Counted from the stretch's first letter, positions 1 to 9,337 are shown. The stretch is DNA of 64,000 nt from CAZKAP01 sp964552195 (GCA_964552195.1 CAZKFM010000009.1:56657-120656); one strand, 5' to 3'. The notes: generated by a model from the sequence alone, not told the origin. A program made the numbers and translations.

Positions 1-2091
1 TTGAACGACTTCATCGCGGAAAAGTATCCGGGCACCGAACGCTCTTATTCCTCCTTCATGAGTCGCATTTCGGTTTTTGACGAGAGACCATTCGATTACG
101 ACATCTATATGAACCATGTGCTGGATCACCGGGGTTATCGCTTTTTTCAGGCGAGTTTTGATCAGGATGAAAAAGGGACCATACTATCCGTTAATCACGA
201 TTTCTGGGGAACATGGATCACTTACATCGGGTATTTTCTGCTGTACATAGGGCTAATGGGCCTCATGTTTTTTGGCAAGACCCGCTTCAAGACCCTGGCG
301 GCCTCCTTGAACCGACTGAATGCCAAGAAGAAGAGCCTGGCCATTAGTGCTTGTATGTTCTTGATTCCAAACCTATTGCAGGCGCAGCAAGGACATGAGC
401 ATACCCCCTTGAATCAACTGTCGCCCGAACAGATCGATTCGATTATCCTGGCCAACGCCGTAGATGAGGAACACGCCGCTAAATTCGCCGAGATCGTCAT
501 ACAGGATCGCGCCCGGATGAAGCCGGTGCACACCTTCGCATCCGAATTGCTCCGCAAGCTCACTCGCAAGGACCGTTATTTGGGTCTTAAGCCGGAACAA
601 GTAATGCTTTCGATGATGATGCAGCCTGCGGTCTGGTCCAATGCACAGCTGATCGTCCTCGACAGCAAGGCGCAAAACGACAGCATTCGACATGTACTCG
701 GGGTACCCGAAGGGCAGAAGTATGTGCGCGTAACGGATTTCTTCGACGAGGAAGGCAACCAGAAAATGGCCGATTTCCTGCAGGAGGCCTACGCGGCCCA
801 GAACCCTGATAAATTCCAGCAGGATTTCATCAAGGTAGATCAAAGGCTGGGCTTGTTCTACAGGGCACTCAGTGGAGAGATTGTCAAGATTTTTCCCTTG
901 CTGAACGACCCCGACAAGAGATGGATTTCAGCACTGGAATTCCGATCGGGACGGTATCAGGTCCAGGACAGTGCCTATGCCGCGTTTATCCGGAATGGAA
1001 TGCCTTTGTATATCTCCATGCTGCGAAAGGCAACCGAAACGGGCGACTATACAGAGGCCAACCAGTTTGTCGAGTATTTTCGCGTAAACCAAAGAAATAA
1101 TGGTTCCGATATTATTCCATCGGATTCCCAGATACAAACCGAGATCCGCTACAATCGGATGGGAATCTTCAAGAAGCTTTACCAGTTCTTCGCCCTGTTC
1201 GGTCTGCTGCTCTTTCTGTTTGTCGTTATGAGGCTGTATCGGGATCGCAAATGGCTACGTATCAGCATAGGAACGATTAAAATCCTGATCGTCCTCGGCG
1301 GAATCGCCAGTACTATTGGCCTGGGTATGCGCTGGTATATATCGGGTCATGCCCCATGGAGCGACGCCTATGAGAGTATTCTGTACGTGTCCTGGGCGAC
1401 CTTGTTCATGGGCCTAGCCCTGGGACGCAAGAGCGACCTCACTATAGCCGCCAGTACCTTCGTCTCGTCCATGCTGCTCTGGATAGCTCATCAGTCCTGG
1501 GTGGATCCGGAAATCGCGAGCCTTCAGCCGGTGTTAGACAGCTATTGGCTCATGATACATGTGGCCGTAATAGTGGGTAGTTACGGTCCGCTGACGGTGG
1601 GCATGATACTGGGTGTATCTGCTCTCATCTTAATCCTGCTGACCAATGAGAGGAATCGCGAGCGGGTAAAAATCAGCTTAAAGGAAATTACCATAGTCAA
1701 TGAACTGGCCCTGACTGTCGGCTTAGTGATGCTGACCATAGGGAACTTTCTGGGGGGCCAATGGGCCAATGAGAGCTGGGGACGCTATTGGGGATGGGAT
1801 CCCAAGGAGACCTGGGCACTTATATCCATCATGGTTTACGCCTTCGTACTTCATATGAGACTGGTGCCCGGACTGAAGGGGCGGTGGGCATTTAATTTTG
1901 CCAGCATCGTGGCCTATGCGAGTATTATGATGACCTATTTCGGAGTCAATTTCTATCTGGTAGGGCTTCATAGCTACGCCAGTGGGGAACAGGTGATCAC
2001 TCCTGCCTTTGTCTGGTATTCGGTATTAGGCGTATTGCTTTTGGGAGGCGCTTCGCTTTACAAGTACCGAAAGGAGTATGCAGTGGGTTAA
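1..2091 (+). CDS. Cytochrome c biogenesis protein, ResB-CcsA fusion (5' end outside window)
   Basis: System II cytochrome c maturation: moves haem across the inner membrane and attaches it to apocytochrome c on the periplasmic side. The window opens inside the gene, so the true start lies upstream. Of the 696 visible residues, the first ~100 are the end of a ResB-like region with a membrane segment at about 75-95. A soluble stretch of about 250 residues follows, then a CcsA-type multi-span domain from about residue 395. The tryptophan-rich haem-handling motif WGRYWGWDPKETWAL is near residue 595. Candidate haem-ligand histidines are near 449 (SGHAPWSDAYES), 520 (MIHVAVIVGSYG) and 656 (GLHSYASG). 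The fused single-chain form is common in Bacteroidota. No good alternative identity. Confidence 0.9.
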   Translation: MNDFIAEKYPGTERSYSSFMSRISVFDERPFDYDIYMNHVLDHRGYRFFQASFDQDEKGTILSVNHDFWGTWITYIGYFLLYIGLMGLMFFGKTRFKTLAASLNRLNAKKKSLAISACMFLIPNLLQAQQGHEHTPLNQLSPEQIDSIILANAVDEEHAAKFAEIVIQDRARMKPVHTFASELLRKLTRKDRYLGLKPEQVMLSMMMQPAVWSNAQLIVLDSKAQNDSIRHVLGVPEGQKYVRVTDFFDEEGNQKMADFLQEAYAAQNPDKFQQDFIKVDQRLGLFYRALSGEIVKIFPLLNDPDKRWISALEFRSGRYQVQDSAYAAFIRNGMPLYISMLRKATETGDYTEANQFVEYFRVNQRNNGSDIIPSDSQIQTEIRYNRMGIFKKLYQFFALFGLLLFLFVVMRLYRDRKWLRISIGTIKILIVLGGIASTIGLGMRWYISGHAPWSDAYESILYVSWATLFMGLALGRKSDLTIAASTFVSSMLLWIAHQSWVDPEIASLQPVLDSYWLMIHVAVIVGSYGPLTVGMILGVSALILILLTNERNRERVKISLKEITIVNELALTVGLVMLTIGNFLGGQWANESWGRYWGWDPKETWALISIMVYAFVLHMRLVPGLKGRWAFNFASIVAYASIMMTYFGVNFYLVGLHSYASGEQVITPAFVWYSVLGVLLLGGASLYKYRKEYAVG

Positions 2092-2215
2092 GGGAGTTGA
2101 AATACGCGTACTTTCCAAGTCCCGGAATTCGCAATACTGTCCCGATTGTTAGTACATTAGTCCCGGCATCTGGAGGCTTAAGTCCGCCTTCCGATCAAAA
2201 ATTATCAGTGGTACC

Positions 2216-3394
2216 ATGGAGCACAATTCAAGCTCGCAGAGGGGGCTCAACACCCACTGCACACATACAGGTGAGATATGGGATCCGGTATACCGGGGTT
2301 CGGTATCTCCCATCTATACATCGACCTCTTACGAGTATGAGGATGTCGATATTAAGCGCTATCCCCGCTACTTTAACACGCCCAATCAGGAAGGAGTATC
2401 ACGGAAGATAGCAGCCCTTGAAAAGACTGAGGATGCGCTGGTTTTCGGGAGCGGTATGGCCGCTATTAGTACTGCGCTATTGAGTTTCCTCAGGCAGGGT
2501 GACCACGTAATCCTTCCCGAGTCCATCTACGGGGGGACGTTTCATCTGGCGACCACCCAATTTCCGAGGCAGGGAATTTCCTTCGACTTCGTAAGGACCT
2601 CACAGATATCGGCGATACAGTCAGCCATACGCCCAAACACCCGGGTAATCTACCTGGAGTCACCCTCTAATCCGACTTTGGAACTCACCGATCTGTCTGC
2701 AGTTTCACGTATAGCCAAACAGCATGGTCTCCTAACTATGATGGACAATACCTTTGCGAGTCCGGTAAATCAGAACCCCATTGAATGGGGTATTGACCTG
2801 GTAATACACAGTGCCACTAAATACATGGGAGGACATTCCGACCTGAGTGCGGGTGCCGTCGCTGGAAGTAGCAAACTCATCGAGACTATTTGGAACACGG
2901 CCATCTGCTATGGAGGCAACCTTAGTGATTATTCCGTATGGATGTTGGAACGGAGCCTCAAAACTTTGGGTATTCGGGTACAGCGACAGAATGAAAATGC
3001 CGGAAGACTGGCTTCTTATCTGTCTACCCAAGACTGGGTGGATCAGGTATATTACCCTGGATTAAGCTCCTATCCCCAGTATGAGCTGGCCCGGAGACAG
3101 ATGCGCGGATTTGGTGGGATGCTGTCCTTTACCCTTTCCGAAGAGGTCCCGGCGACTCCATTCCTCAAAGCACTGACGCTGGTCAAGCCTGCGATGAGCC
3201 TGGCCGGGGTAGAGAGCACGGCTCTTCAGCCTTCACAAACATCCCATTCCCTGATGCCTGTTGAGAAACGGCTCGAATTGGGAATAACGGATCAGCTGAT
3301 CAGATTCTCAGCGGGTATAGAGGAACTAAATGATATAGTGGCCGACCTGGAACAGGCACGACATCGAGTGGGTGAACGCCAAAGCAGCCTATGA
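2216..3394 (+). CDS. Cystathionine gamma-synthase/gamma-lyase family PLP enzyme
   Basis: Cytosolic PLP enzyme of the Cys/Met metabolism family (fold type I, 392 aa, usual length 380-400). The PLP lysine is K202 in SATKYMGG. The substrate-phosphate region (FGSGMAAIS, near residue 80) and the conserved ESPSNPTL and MDNTFASP segments are present. It could make cystathionine from activated homoserine (MetB) or cleave cystathionine to cysteine (lyase); sequence alone does not separate these reliably. Its stop overlaps the bshB1 start by four bases (ATGA), so the two are translationally coupled. Bacillithiol synthesis needs cysteine, which mildly favours a cysteine-producing role; that is inference. 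The ATG at 2216 gives the conserved N terminus. The 124-base gap before it holds no convincing gene. Confidence 0.88.
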   Translation: MEHNSSSQRGLNTHCTHTGEIWDPVYRGSVSPIYTSTSYEYEDVDIKRYPRYFNTPNQEGVSRKIAALEKTEDALVFGSGMAAISTALLSFLRQGDHVILPESIYGGTFHLATTQFPRQGISFDFVRTSQISAIQSAIRPNTRVIYLESPSNPTLELTDLSAVSRIAKQHGLLTMMDNTFASPVNQNPIEWGIDLVIHSATKYMGGHSDLSAGAVAGSSKLIETIWNTAICYGGNLSDYSVWMLERSLKTLGIRVQRQNENAGRLASYLSTQDWVDQVYYPGLSSYPQYELARRQMRGFGGMLSFTLSEEVPATPFLKALTLVKPAMSLAGVESTALQPSQTSHSLMPVEKRLELGITDQLIRFSAGIEELNDIVADLEQARHRVGERQSSL

Positions 3395-4110
3395 AACTCG
3401 ACATACTCGTTTTCGGAGCACACCCAGATGATGCCGAACTGGGGGCAGGGGGGACTATAGCCAAGGAGGTTCACCGGGGCAAAAAAGTGGGCATAGTGGA
3501 CCTAACCCGCGGAGAACTCGGCACACGAGGAGATGCCCGCACTCGTGCAGCTGAATCTGCAGAGTCTGCACGCATACTAGGACTCCAGCATCGTTCGAAC
3601 CTGGAACTCAGAGATGGTTTTTTCCGAAATGACGAGGAGACACAGCTTAAGGTAATCCGAACCATTCGGGCATTCCGGCCCGAGGTGATCCTGTGCAATA
3701 CCACCTCCGACCGCCATATTGATCACGGCAGAGGTAGTGAATTGGTAAGGGATGCCAGTTTCCTGAGCGGGCTGAAGAAGATTTCTACCCAGAACGAAGC
3801 GGGGGAGGAGCTGCAGGCCTGGAGACCCGACAGGGTCTATCACTATATTCAATGGAACAATAATCCGCCTGATTTCGCCGTGGACATCAGCGGTTTTATG
3901 GAGGTTAAGTTAAAGGCCGTACAGGCCTACAAGACCCAGTTTTTTGATCCTGAGAGCCGGGAGCCCCAGACCCCCATCAGCAGTCAGAATTTCCTGGACA
4001 GCGTTCGCTACAGAGCCCGGGATCTGGGCCGACTTTTAGGGGTTGAATACGCCGAGGGTTTTACCTGGGAGCGGATACCTTTGGTTTCGAGTCTGGATCG
4101 GCTGGATTAG
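3391..4110 (+). CDS. bshB1: Bacillithiol biosynthesis deacetylase BshB1
   Basis: Zinc-dependent LmbE/PIG-L family N-deacetylase of 239 aa. It removes the acetyl group from GlcNAc-malate, the second step of bacillithiol synthesis, in the cytosol. The metal-binding motif GAHPDDAELGAGG lies at residues 9-21 (H11, D13, D14), and the third ligand is in the RHIDHGRG segment near residue 110. The TRGELGTRGD segment near residue 38 is typical of BshB1 rather than of mycothiol enzymes. It begins inside the stop codon of the upstream transsulfuration gene. Its last 50 bases overlap the 3' end of the convergent histidine kinase gene. bshA and bshC are not in this window. Confidence 0.92.
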   Translation: MKLDILVFGAHPDDAELGAGGTIAKEVHRGKKVGIVDLTRGELGTRGDARTRAAESAESARILGLQHRSNLELRDGFFRNDEETQLKVIRTIRAFRPEVILCNTTSDRHIDHGRGSELVRDASFLSGLKKISTQNEAGEELQAWRPDRVYHYIQWNNNPPDFAVDISGFMEVKLKAVQAYKTQFFDPESREPQTPISSQNFLDSVRYRARDLGRLLGVEYAEGFTWERIPLVSSLDRLD

Positions 4111-6187
4111 TCGTATCGACTTTTTTTGTGCTCTTGTTCTTTCGATTCACGGCTTTGGGCAGGCTAAAGTAGAAGGTAGAGCCGTTACCGGGTTCGCTTT
4201 CGACCCAAATTTCTCCTTTGTTTAGTATCGTGAGTTCGTGGCATAGGCTCAATCCCAGTCCGGTACCTTTCTCCTCATGTGTGCCGTAGGTGGTGAAGCG
4301 CTCTTTGCTGGTAAACAGGCGGTCTACCGTGTCCTTGTCCATTCCCACACCCGTATCCCGGACTTTAATCAGCCAATCGCTGTTGCGGGGTACCGCCTCC
4401 ACGTGGACCAGACCATGCCGTGGGGTGAATTTGATGGCATTACTCAACAGGTTTCTCAATATCATGTCCAGGTGATGGGAGTCTGCCTCGACTTTAGCGC
4501 TTTCCGGAATTTCCGTATAAATCTTGATATCCTTCTGACCAGCCAATTGGGACAGTAATTTCCGGGTATGTTCTACCCTATGCCTGAGGGTAATCGATCT
4601 CGGTTTGGTGATGGTACCTTGCAGCTGGGACTGCCCCCAACTCAGAAGGTTGTTGAGGGTAAAGAAAACGTGATCGACATCGTTTCTCAGCTGAGGCAGG
4701 TGCATGAGCAGCTCTTCTGAGGAAATATCCTCATCCTGATAGAGGTTGAGCACTTCTTGCAATGCTCCAACGGGTCCTCGTAAATCGTGACCAATAACCG
4801 AAAACAGCTGATCCTTGGTTTTGTTCAGGTCCTTGAGCTCTTTCTCACGAGTGTGCAAGTCGCTGGTACGGGACCTTAGTTCCCTGAGAAGCTTTCTCTG
4901 TTTGATCTGGTGTTTGATAAGGAAGTAGATGGTAGTACCCAGAGCCAGGAAAGCAATGGTGATCACCAATGCCAGTATCCTTTTCCAGGATGCCGACTTC
5001 ATAGTGCCTACGGCTTCCAGTTGCTGGTCATTCTCGAACTGGGATTTGGTTGCCAGCATGGCCAGGTTATTGCGGCTCTGAATTTCAAATGACTCCATGG
5101 ACTCCCTGTGGAGCTTTTCGAGTTGTTCGAGAGCGAGTTCCACCTCGCCTTTTTTCTTGTAGATTTTATAGAGCAAGGAGGCACTTTCCCTAAGTCCTTC
5201 CGGTTCGTTTAGGCGTCGCGCGAGTTCGTGTGACCTTCGCGCACAGTTCAGAGCCGAGTCGAGTTCGCGCACCTGAAAATAGGCAAGCCCTAGACCGGAG
5301 AAGAGTTCGATCTGGCTCCGGGGGTCGTCCACCTTGCGATAGAGTTCCCTTCCCTTTTCGAACCAGTGTATCGCCCAACCCGGACGGTTCTGAAGACTGT
5401 AAATCTTTGCTTTTACTATGGTTGCATAAGCCAGCCAGTCGATCACTTCGCGCTTCTCGAAGTAGTCGATGCTCTGATCGATATTCTTCATGGCAGTCAG
5501 GAACTTTCCGGTCCTGGCCTGTACATAGGCGTGATTACTGAGTGTTTGTGCCGTTCCTAATTCATTGCCCAGCAGCTTGTTGTACCGGTCTGCCGCTTCG
5601 TAATACAACAGGGCTTCTTCAAAATTTTTTTGGGACTCGAAGAGTTGGGCAGTGTTGGTGTTGAAGACACTGAGCATATCGAGGTTTTCCATTTTCTCAG
5701 CCTCTTCAATTCCCTTCAGGTAGAACTCCAGTGCCTTGTTGTAGGACTGTCGATAACAGTAAATGTTCGCCAGGGAATTCATTAAAGGCAAACGGAAGGA
5801 TTCGAATTCCGGTCCCTGAGCCGATTCAAGTAGTTTCAACAATACCTCTATTGCTTTGTCGTAATATCCCTTTTCCTGATAATAGTTGGCCATAACCACC
5901 TGAGACTCGAAGTACCAGCGGGATTTCTGATCTGTATGGGTGAGTTTTACTGCTTTTTCGGCATAAGCCCCCAGACTGTCGATATCGAAATAGGTATAGG
6001 AATGCGCAATATCGAGCAGTAATCCAACCCGAGTAGTATCAATACCGGATTTATCCTCCCTGTCGGTGGTACGCAGATGGCGGTTTAGTGCAACCTTCAG
6101 GCTGTCTGTTCTGCGGTTTTGGGCCTGTAGTTCTGACAGGTCCGTCAGGATCAGGCATAAAAAGAAAAAGGGGATGTAGCATCGCAT
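4061..6187 (-). CDS. TPR-containing membrane sensor histidine kinase
   Basis: Two-component sensor of 708 aa. The start is set at the ATG at 6187 because it begins a clear signal peptide (MRCYIPFFFLCLILTDLSEL then QAQ); an in-frame upstream ATG at 6289 would bury that signal. After it come about 350 residues of TPR-like helical repeats outside the cytosol, and one membrane segment (ILALVITIAFLALGTTIYFL). A short coiled coil leads to a HisKA dimerisation domain with phospho-acceptor H467 in SVIGHDLRGP. The HATPase domain has an N box (LLSNAIKF), G1 (VRDTGVGMD) and G2 (GTGLGLSLCHE). No partner regulator is adjacent. The C-terminal tail beyond the ATPase domain is encoded in the overlap with bshB1. 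No clear promoter was found. Confidence 0.88.
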   Translation of the reverse strand: MRCYIPFFFLCLILTDLSELQAQNRRTDSLKVALNRHLRTTDREDKSGIDTTRVGLLLDIAHSYTYFDIDSLGAYAEKAVKLTHTDQKSRWYFESQVVMANYYQEKGYYDKAIEVLLKLLESAQGPEFESFRLPLMNSLANIYCYRQSYNKALEFYLKGIEEAEKMENLDMLSVFNTNTAQLFESQKNFEEALLYYEAADRYNKLLGNELGTAQTLSNHAYVQARTGKFLTAMKNIDQSIDYFEKREVIDWLAYATIVKAKIYSLQNRPGWAIHWFEKGRELYRKVDDPRSQIELFSGLGLAYFQVRELDSALNCARRSHELARRLNEPEGLRESASLLYKIYKKKGEVELALEQLEKLHRESMESFEIQSRNNLAMLATKSQFENDQQLEAVGTMKSASWKRILALVITIAFLALGTTIYFLIKHQIKQRKLLRELRSRTSDLHTREKELKDLNKTKDQLFSVIGHDLRGPVGALQEVLNLYQDEDISSEELLMHLPQLRNDVDHVFFTLNNLLSWGQSQLQGTITKPRSITLRHRVEHTRKLLSQLAGQKDIKIYTEIPESAKVEADSHHLDMILRNLLSNAIKFTPRHGLVHVEAVPRNSDWLIKVRDTGVGMDKDTVDRLFTSKERFTTYGTHEEKGTGLGLSLCHELTILNKGEIWVESEPGNGSTFYFSLPKAVNRKNKSTKKVDTTNPADPDSKPKVSAPR

Positions 6188-6434
6188 ATGTCCGTAGGCT
6201 CTGTTCTGCATGCAGGAATGGGAAATATATAGCGACAATATAGGACCATGCCTGAGTTCACGCCAATCTTTGTTGTGAAGCACCTCCACAGTAGGGTAGA
6301 ATGATCAATTCTGTTGGGAAGTCAAATCCGGTAGGTGATACTCCCGGGCGCCGTCCAGCAGTTTCGGCCCGAATCCAACGATTTGCTCAGGTCGATTTCC
6401 TGTCGTTGGCACGGCCGTGAGCCATAAAATTTTA
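6188..6434. other. Intergenic region between histidine kinase and tRNA-His
   Basis: No open frame with coding character and no repeat was found on either strand. It should carry the histidine kinase promoter (minus strand), but I see no exact TAnnTTTG on that strand close to 6187. An in-frame extension of the kinase to 6289 exists but looks non-coding. Confidence 0.5.
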
Positions 6435-6466
6435 TTTCCCGGCTAAGTCAAAAAAAGCTAATTTTG
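6435..6466 (+). promoter_or_regulatory. Promoter of tRNA-His
   Basis: An exact TAnnTTTG element (TAATTTTG, 6459-6466) follows a TTTC at 6435-6438 with a 20-base spacer. This fits the Bacteroidota primary-sigma pattern with one mismatch at -33. The predicted transcript start near 6472 is about 9 bases before the mature tRNA. Confidence 0.55.
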
Positions 6467-6480
6467 CTGCCCGATAATTG

Positions 6481-6554
6481 GTGGTTGTAGCTCAGCTGGT
6501 TAGAGCGCTGGATTGTGGTTCCAGAGGTCGCCGGTTCGAACCCGGTCTTCCACC
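6481..6554 (+). tRNA. tRNA-His (anticodon GTG)
   Basis: Cloverleaf can be drawn by eye. D arm GCTC/GAGC; anticodon stem TGGA/TCCA with loop containing GTG; T arm GCCGG-TTCGAAC-CCGGT; acceptor GTGGTTG with CTTCCAC. A G at 6480 could supply the G-1 characteristic of tRNA-His, pairing with C at 6554. CCA is not encoded. Two adjacent U-U oppositions occur in the acceptor stem (positions 5-68 and 6-67). Flanked by its own promoter and terminator. Confidence 0.93.
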
Positions 6555-6560
6555 CTATAA

Positions 6561-6590
6561 AGCCGAGACTTTTGGTCTCGGCTTTTTTTT
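6561..6590 (+). terminator. Intrinsic terminator of tRNA-His
   Basis: A perfect 9-bp stem (AGCCGAGAC / GTCTCGGCT) with a 5-base loop is followed directly by a run of T. It starts 6 bases after the tRNA. Confidence 0.92.
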
Positions 6591-6652
6591 ACTGATAATC
6601 AGATTCTTGCAATCCAGATGCTGCGAAAATCCAGAACAGCAGCGGAGCGGTT

Positions 6653-8236
6653 TTATGGCCTAAGTGTGCGCTTGTCGGGATCCACTTGTACGGCCTGCTC
6701 GCGGTTGGCGAGTTCCCAGGCAGTGAAGTAGACCAGCCTGGCCCTGTTCTCTAGCAGATCGTACTCAATTTTATCGGGTGTATCGCTCGGCCTGTGGTAG
6801 TCTGCATGGGTACCGTTGAAATAAAAAATTACGGGGATATCATTCTTGGCGAAGTTGTAGTGGTCGCTGCGATAATAGAAACGATTGGGATCGTCCTTGC
6901 GGTTGTACTGGTAGTCGAGCTGGATATTGCAGTACCTGCGATTCACATCTTCGGATAGTTCGTGCAACTCACTACTGAGCTTGTCGGATCCGATCAGGTA
7001 AATGTAATTCCTATCGCCATCCCGCTTGGGATCGATACGACCGATCATATCTATATTCAGGTTGGCGACCGTTTGCTCCAGATGGAAAACCGGCGACATA
7101 TCCGTGTAATACCGCGAGCCGAACAGTCCTTTCTCCTCCCCGGTTACATGAAGAAAAACAACGGTTCGTTCTGGCCCATGTCCAGCGTCACTTGCCTGCT
7201 TGAAGGCTTCGGCTATTTCGAGTACCCCTATGGTTCCGGATCCGTCGTCGTCGGCACCGTTATTGACCTTGCCGTTCTGGACGCCTATATGGTCCAGGTG
7301 GGCGGAGATCACTATGTATTCGTCGGGCTTACTTTTACCTTTGATGTAAGCCACAACATTATGGGCCTCTATACCTTCGCTTACAGCCTTGAGATCGATG
7401 CTCATGTTTTTTCCCAGGCTACCCACGTTCAGGCTTTCGTCTATGTCGGCCATCAGTGCTTTTGCGGCCTTCATGTCCATTAAGATCGAGAACGGACTAT
7501 CTTGATCTTCCTGCAGTACCATACGCTTGCGACCGGATCGTTGCATCATTTTGAGATAGGAGCTGCTGGAATTGTAGTTATTGGGATCGTAGAAGAGCAG
7601 TCCCCTGGCACCCTTGGCTCTTGCGACTTCCATGCGTTTTCTCAAGGCATTTCGCCGGTTTCCCCAGGCCGAGTTGTTGCGCGTTCCACTTATCACATAG
7701 GTTCCGTCCTGGTTCTCAGGTTCACCGAAGCGCGCCAGAATTACCTTGCCTTCCACATCCAGCTCAGTAAAATTGCTGTATGCCGGATCGTCTATACCGT
7801 AGCCGGCGTAAACGATCTCCAGATCTTCTGCCACCGCACTGGAAAAGCTGAGGATTCCATTTCCATTCTCATAAGTTTGCCCGCCTATGCTCACAGTACC
7901 ACTGGGAGCCTCATTAAAAACCAGGGGAACGGCCTGGCGGTAGCTTCCCCCTTCGAGTCCGCCTGGTATCCCCAGCTCTTTGTAGCGATTTACCAGGAAA
8001 TCGACTGCCCGTGCCTCACCCAGCGTGCCGGTCTCCCTGCCCTCGAACTCATCCGACGCATAGGTATAGAGCATTTCCCTGATCTGGGATTCATTGATGT
8101 ATTGGGCATAGGTAACTGGGGACGAGTCGTCCATCCCACTGCCTGATTCTGCAACTGCCGGGGTGTTCTTCGTGCTCTGGCAAGAAAGCTGAAGGGTAAT
8201 CAGTAAGGCAAGTAAAACTCTCATTGGTTTATGCAT
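6653..8236 (-). CDS. M28 family zinc peptidase, lipoprotein
   Basis: Di-zinc aminopeptidase or carboxypeptidase-like exopeptidase of 527 aa, anchored outside the inner membrane. The N terminus has a lipobox (LLITLQLSC), so it is probably a lipoprotein. A PA-like insert lies around residues 115-260. The M28 catalytic core follows: AHLDHIG (zinc H and D), NNGADDDGSG (bridging D), HVTGEEKGLFGS (catalytic E and zinc E), then NIDMIGR and a C-terminal HADYHRPSD segment with the last histidine. All expected ligands are present, so it should be active. The start at 8236 is the first ATG; ATG 8224 (MRVLLALL) is an equally good signal-peptide start. It is divergent from the epimerase gene. Confidence 0.9.
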   Translation of the reverse strand: MHKPMRVLLALLITLQLSCQSTKNTPAVAESGSGMDDSSPVTYAQYINESQIREMLYTYASDEFEGRETGTLGEARAVDFLVNRYKELGIPGGLEGGSYRQAVPLVFNEAPSGTVSIGGQTYENGNGILSFSSAVAEDLEIVYAGYGIDDPAYSNFTELDVEGKVILARFGEPENQDGTYVISGTRNNSAWGNRRNALRKRMEVARAKGARGLLFYDPNNYNSSSSYLKMMQRSGRKRMVLQEDQDSPFSILMDMKAAKALMADIDESLNVGSLGKNMSIDLKAVSEGIEAHNVVAYIKGKSKPDEYIVISAHLDHIGVQNGKVNNGADDDGSGTIGVLEIAEAFKQASDAGHGPERTVVFLHVTGEEKGLFGSRYYTDMSPVFHLEQTVANLNIDMIGRIDPKRDGDRNYIYLIGSDKLSSELHELSEDVNRRYCNIQLDYQYNRKDDPNRFYYRSDHYNFAKNDIPVIFYFNGTHADYHRPSDTPDKIEYDLLENRARLVYFTAWELANREQAVQVDPDKRTLRP

Positions 8237-8323
8237 TTCGCCTAAAATAAGACAAATAAAAGAGTTGAGATTCTCCCCGGATTAATTATTATTGTGTTTG
8301 ACCTTTTAAAACGTCAGATACTC

Positions 8324-9337
8324 ATGGCATCCCACCGATTCTTCTGTATTGACGCCCATACCTGCGGCAATCCGGTACGCCTGGTCGTGGAAGGAGGTCC
8401 CGCACTGAAAGGTGCTTCCATTGCGGAAAAAAGACGGGAGTTTATCGAACATTTCGATTGGATTCGCAAAGGGCTGATGTTTGAACCCAGAGGGCACGAC
8501 ATGATGAGCGGCAGTATATTATACCCCCCTCAGGATCCGGCCAACGATGCCGCAGTGCTTTTTCTGGAAACGAGCGGTTGCCTGCCCATGTGTGGTCACG
8601 GTCTTATCGGAACGATTACCATCGCCCTGGAGAAGCGGTACATCGTGCCAAAAAATCCGGGATTACTCCGTATGGAAACACCGGCAGGTCTGGTTATCGC
8701 CCAATACGAAAATCGCGATGGTAAAGTGAATTCCGTACAATTCACCAATGTACCTAGTTATATGCTCGCCCGAAACCTTACCGTTGAGTCGCAAGATCTC
8801 GGACCGGTCAGTTTTGACCTGTCATATGGAGGAAACATCTACGCCATCGTGGAACCCCAGGGCTTCTACAAAGGACTGGACTACTGTACGTCCTCGGATT
8901 TGGTAGCCTGGTCCCGGTCGCTGCGTATGCTCATTAATGCCAGCTTTGCCTCAGAGCTTGCCCATTGGGGACGCGAATTAATTAATCCGTCAGTCACCCA
9001 TATCATGTGGACTGACAAACCGGTTCAATCTCATTCCTCGTCGCGCAATGCAGTCTTTTACGGGGATAAGGCGATCGACCGTTCCCCTTGCGGTACAGGG
9101 ACTTCCGCACGAATGGCCCAGTGGTACGTGCAAAATAAGCTTTCCATTGGAGATACTTTTGTGAATGAAAGTATCATAGGAAGCATTTTCAAGGGAAGCA
9201 TACTCGAGGTCATTCAGGATGGAGACCGGGAGAAGATTGTTCCCAGGATCGAAGGCTGGGCCAGACTGTATGGGGAGAATCAGATCACAATCGATACGGA
9301 TAACGATCCTTATGCCTTGGGCTTTCAGGTGATCTGA
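8324..9337 (+). CDS. 4-hydroxyproline 2-epimerase (proline racemase family)
   Basis: Cofactor-independent epimerase converting trans-4-hydroxy-L-proline to cis-4-hydroxy-D-proline. The 337-aa protein starts at ATG 8324 (MASHRFFCIDAHTCGNPVR); the in-frame GTG at 8294 would add ten residues unlike the family. Both catalytic cysteines are present: C90 in MCGHG and C256 in SPCGTGTSA. This argues against the dehydratase branch, in which the first cysteine is a threonine. Other genes of hydroxyproline catabolism (D-amino acid dehydrogenase, deaminase, semialdehyde dehydrogenase) are not in the window. The neighbouring M28 peptidase could release such residues from collagen-like peptides, but that link is only positional. 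Confidence 0.87.
   Translation: MASHRFFCIDAHTCGNPVRLVVEGGPALKGASIAEKRREFIEHFDWIRKGLMFEPRGHDMMSGSILYPPQDPANDAAVLFLETSGCLPMCGHGLIGTITIALEKRYIVPKNPGLLRMETPAGLVIAQYENRDGKVNSVQFTNVPSYMLARNLTVESQDLGPVSFDLSYGGNIYAIVEPQGFYKGLDYCTSSDLVAWSRSLRMLINASFASELAHWGRELINPSVTHIMWTDKPVQSHSSSRNAVFYGDKAIDRSPCGTGTSARMAQWYVQNKLSIGDTFVNESIIGSIFKGSILEVIQDGDREKIVPRIEGWARLYGENQITIDTDNDPYALGFQVI

Noticed and set aside
2097..2411. 104-codon frame before the transsulfuration gene
   Set aside because: Overlaps the real gene in another frame; Thr/Pro/Ser-rich, no domain.
6478..6663. Open frame of 61 codons on the plus strand
   Set aside because: It is a translation of tRNA-His and its terminator; a well-known false gene.
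7502..8146. 214-codon frame on the plus strand
   Set aside because: Antisense shadow of the M28 peptidase, whose motifs and signal peptide are complete.
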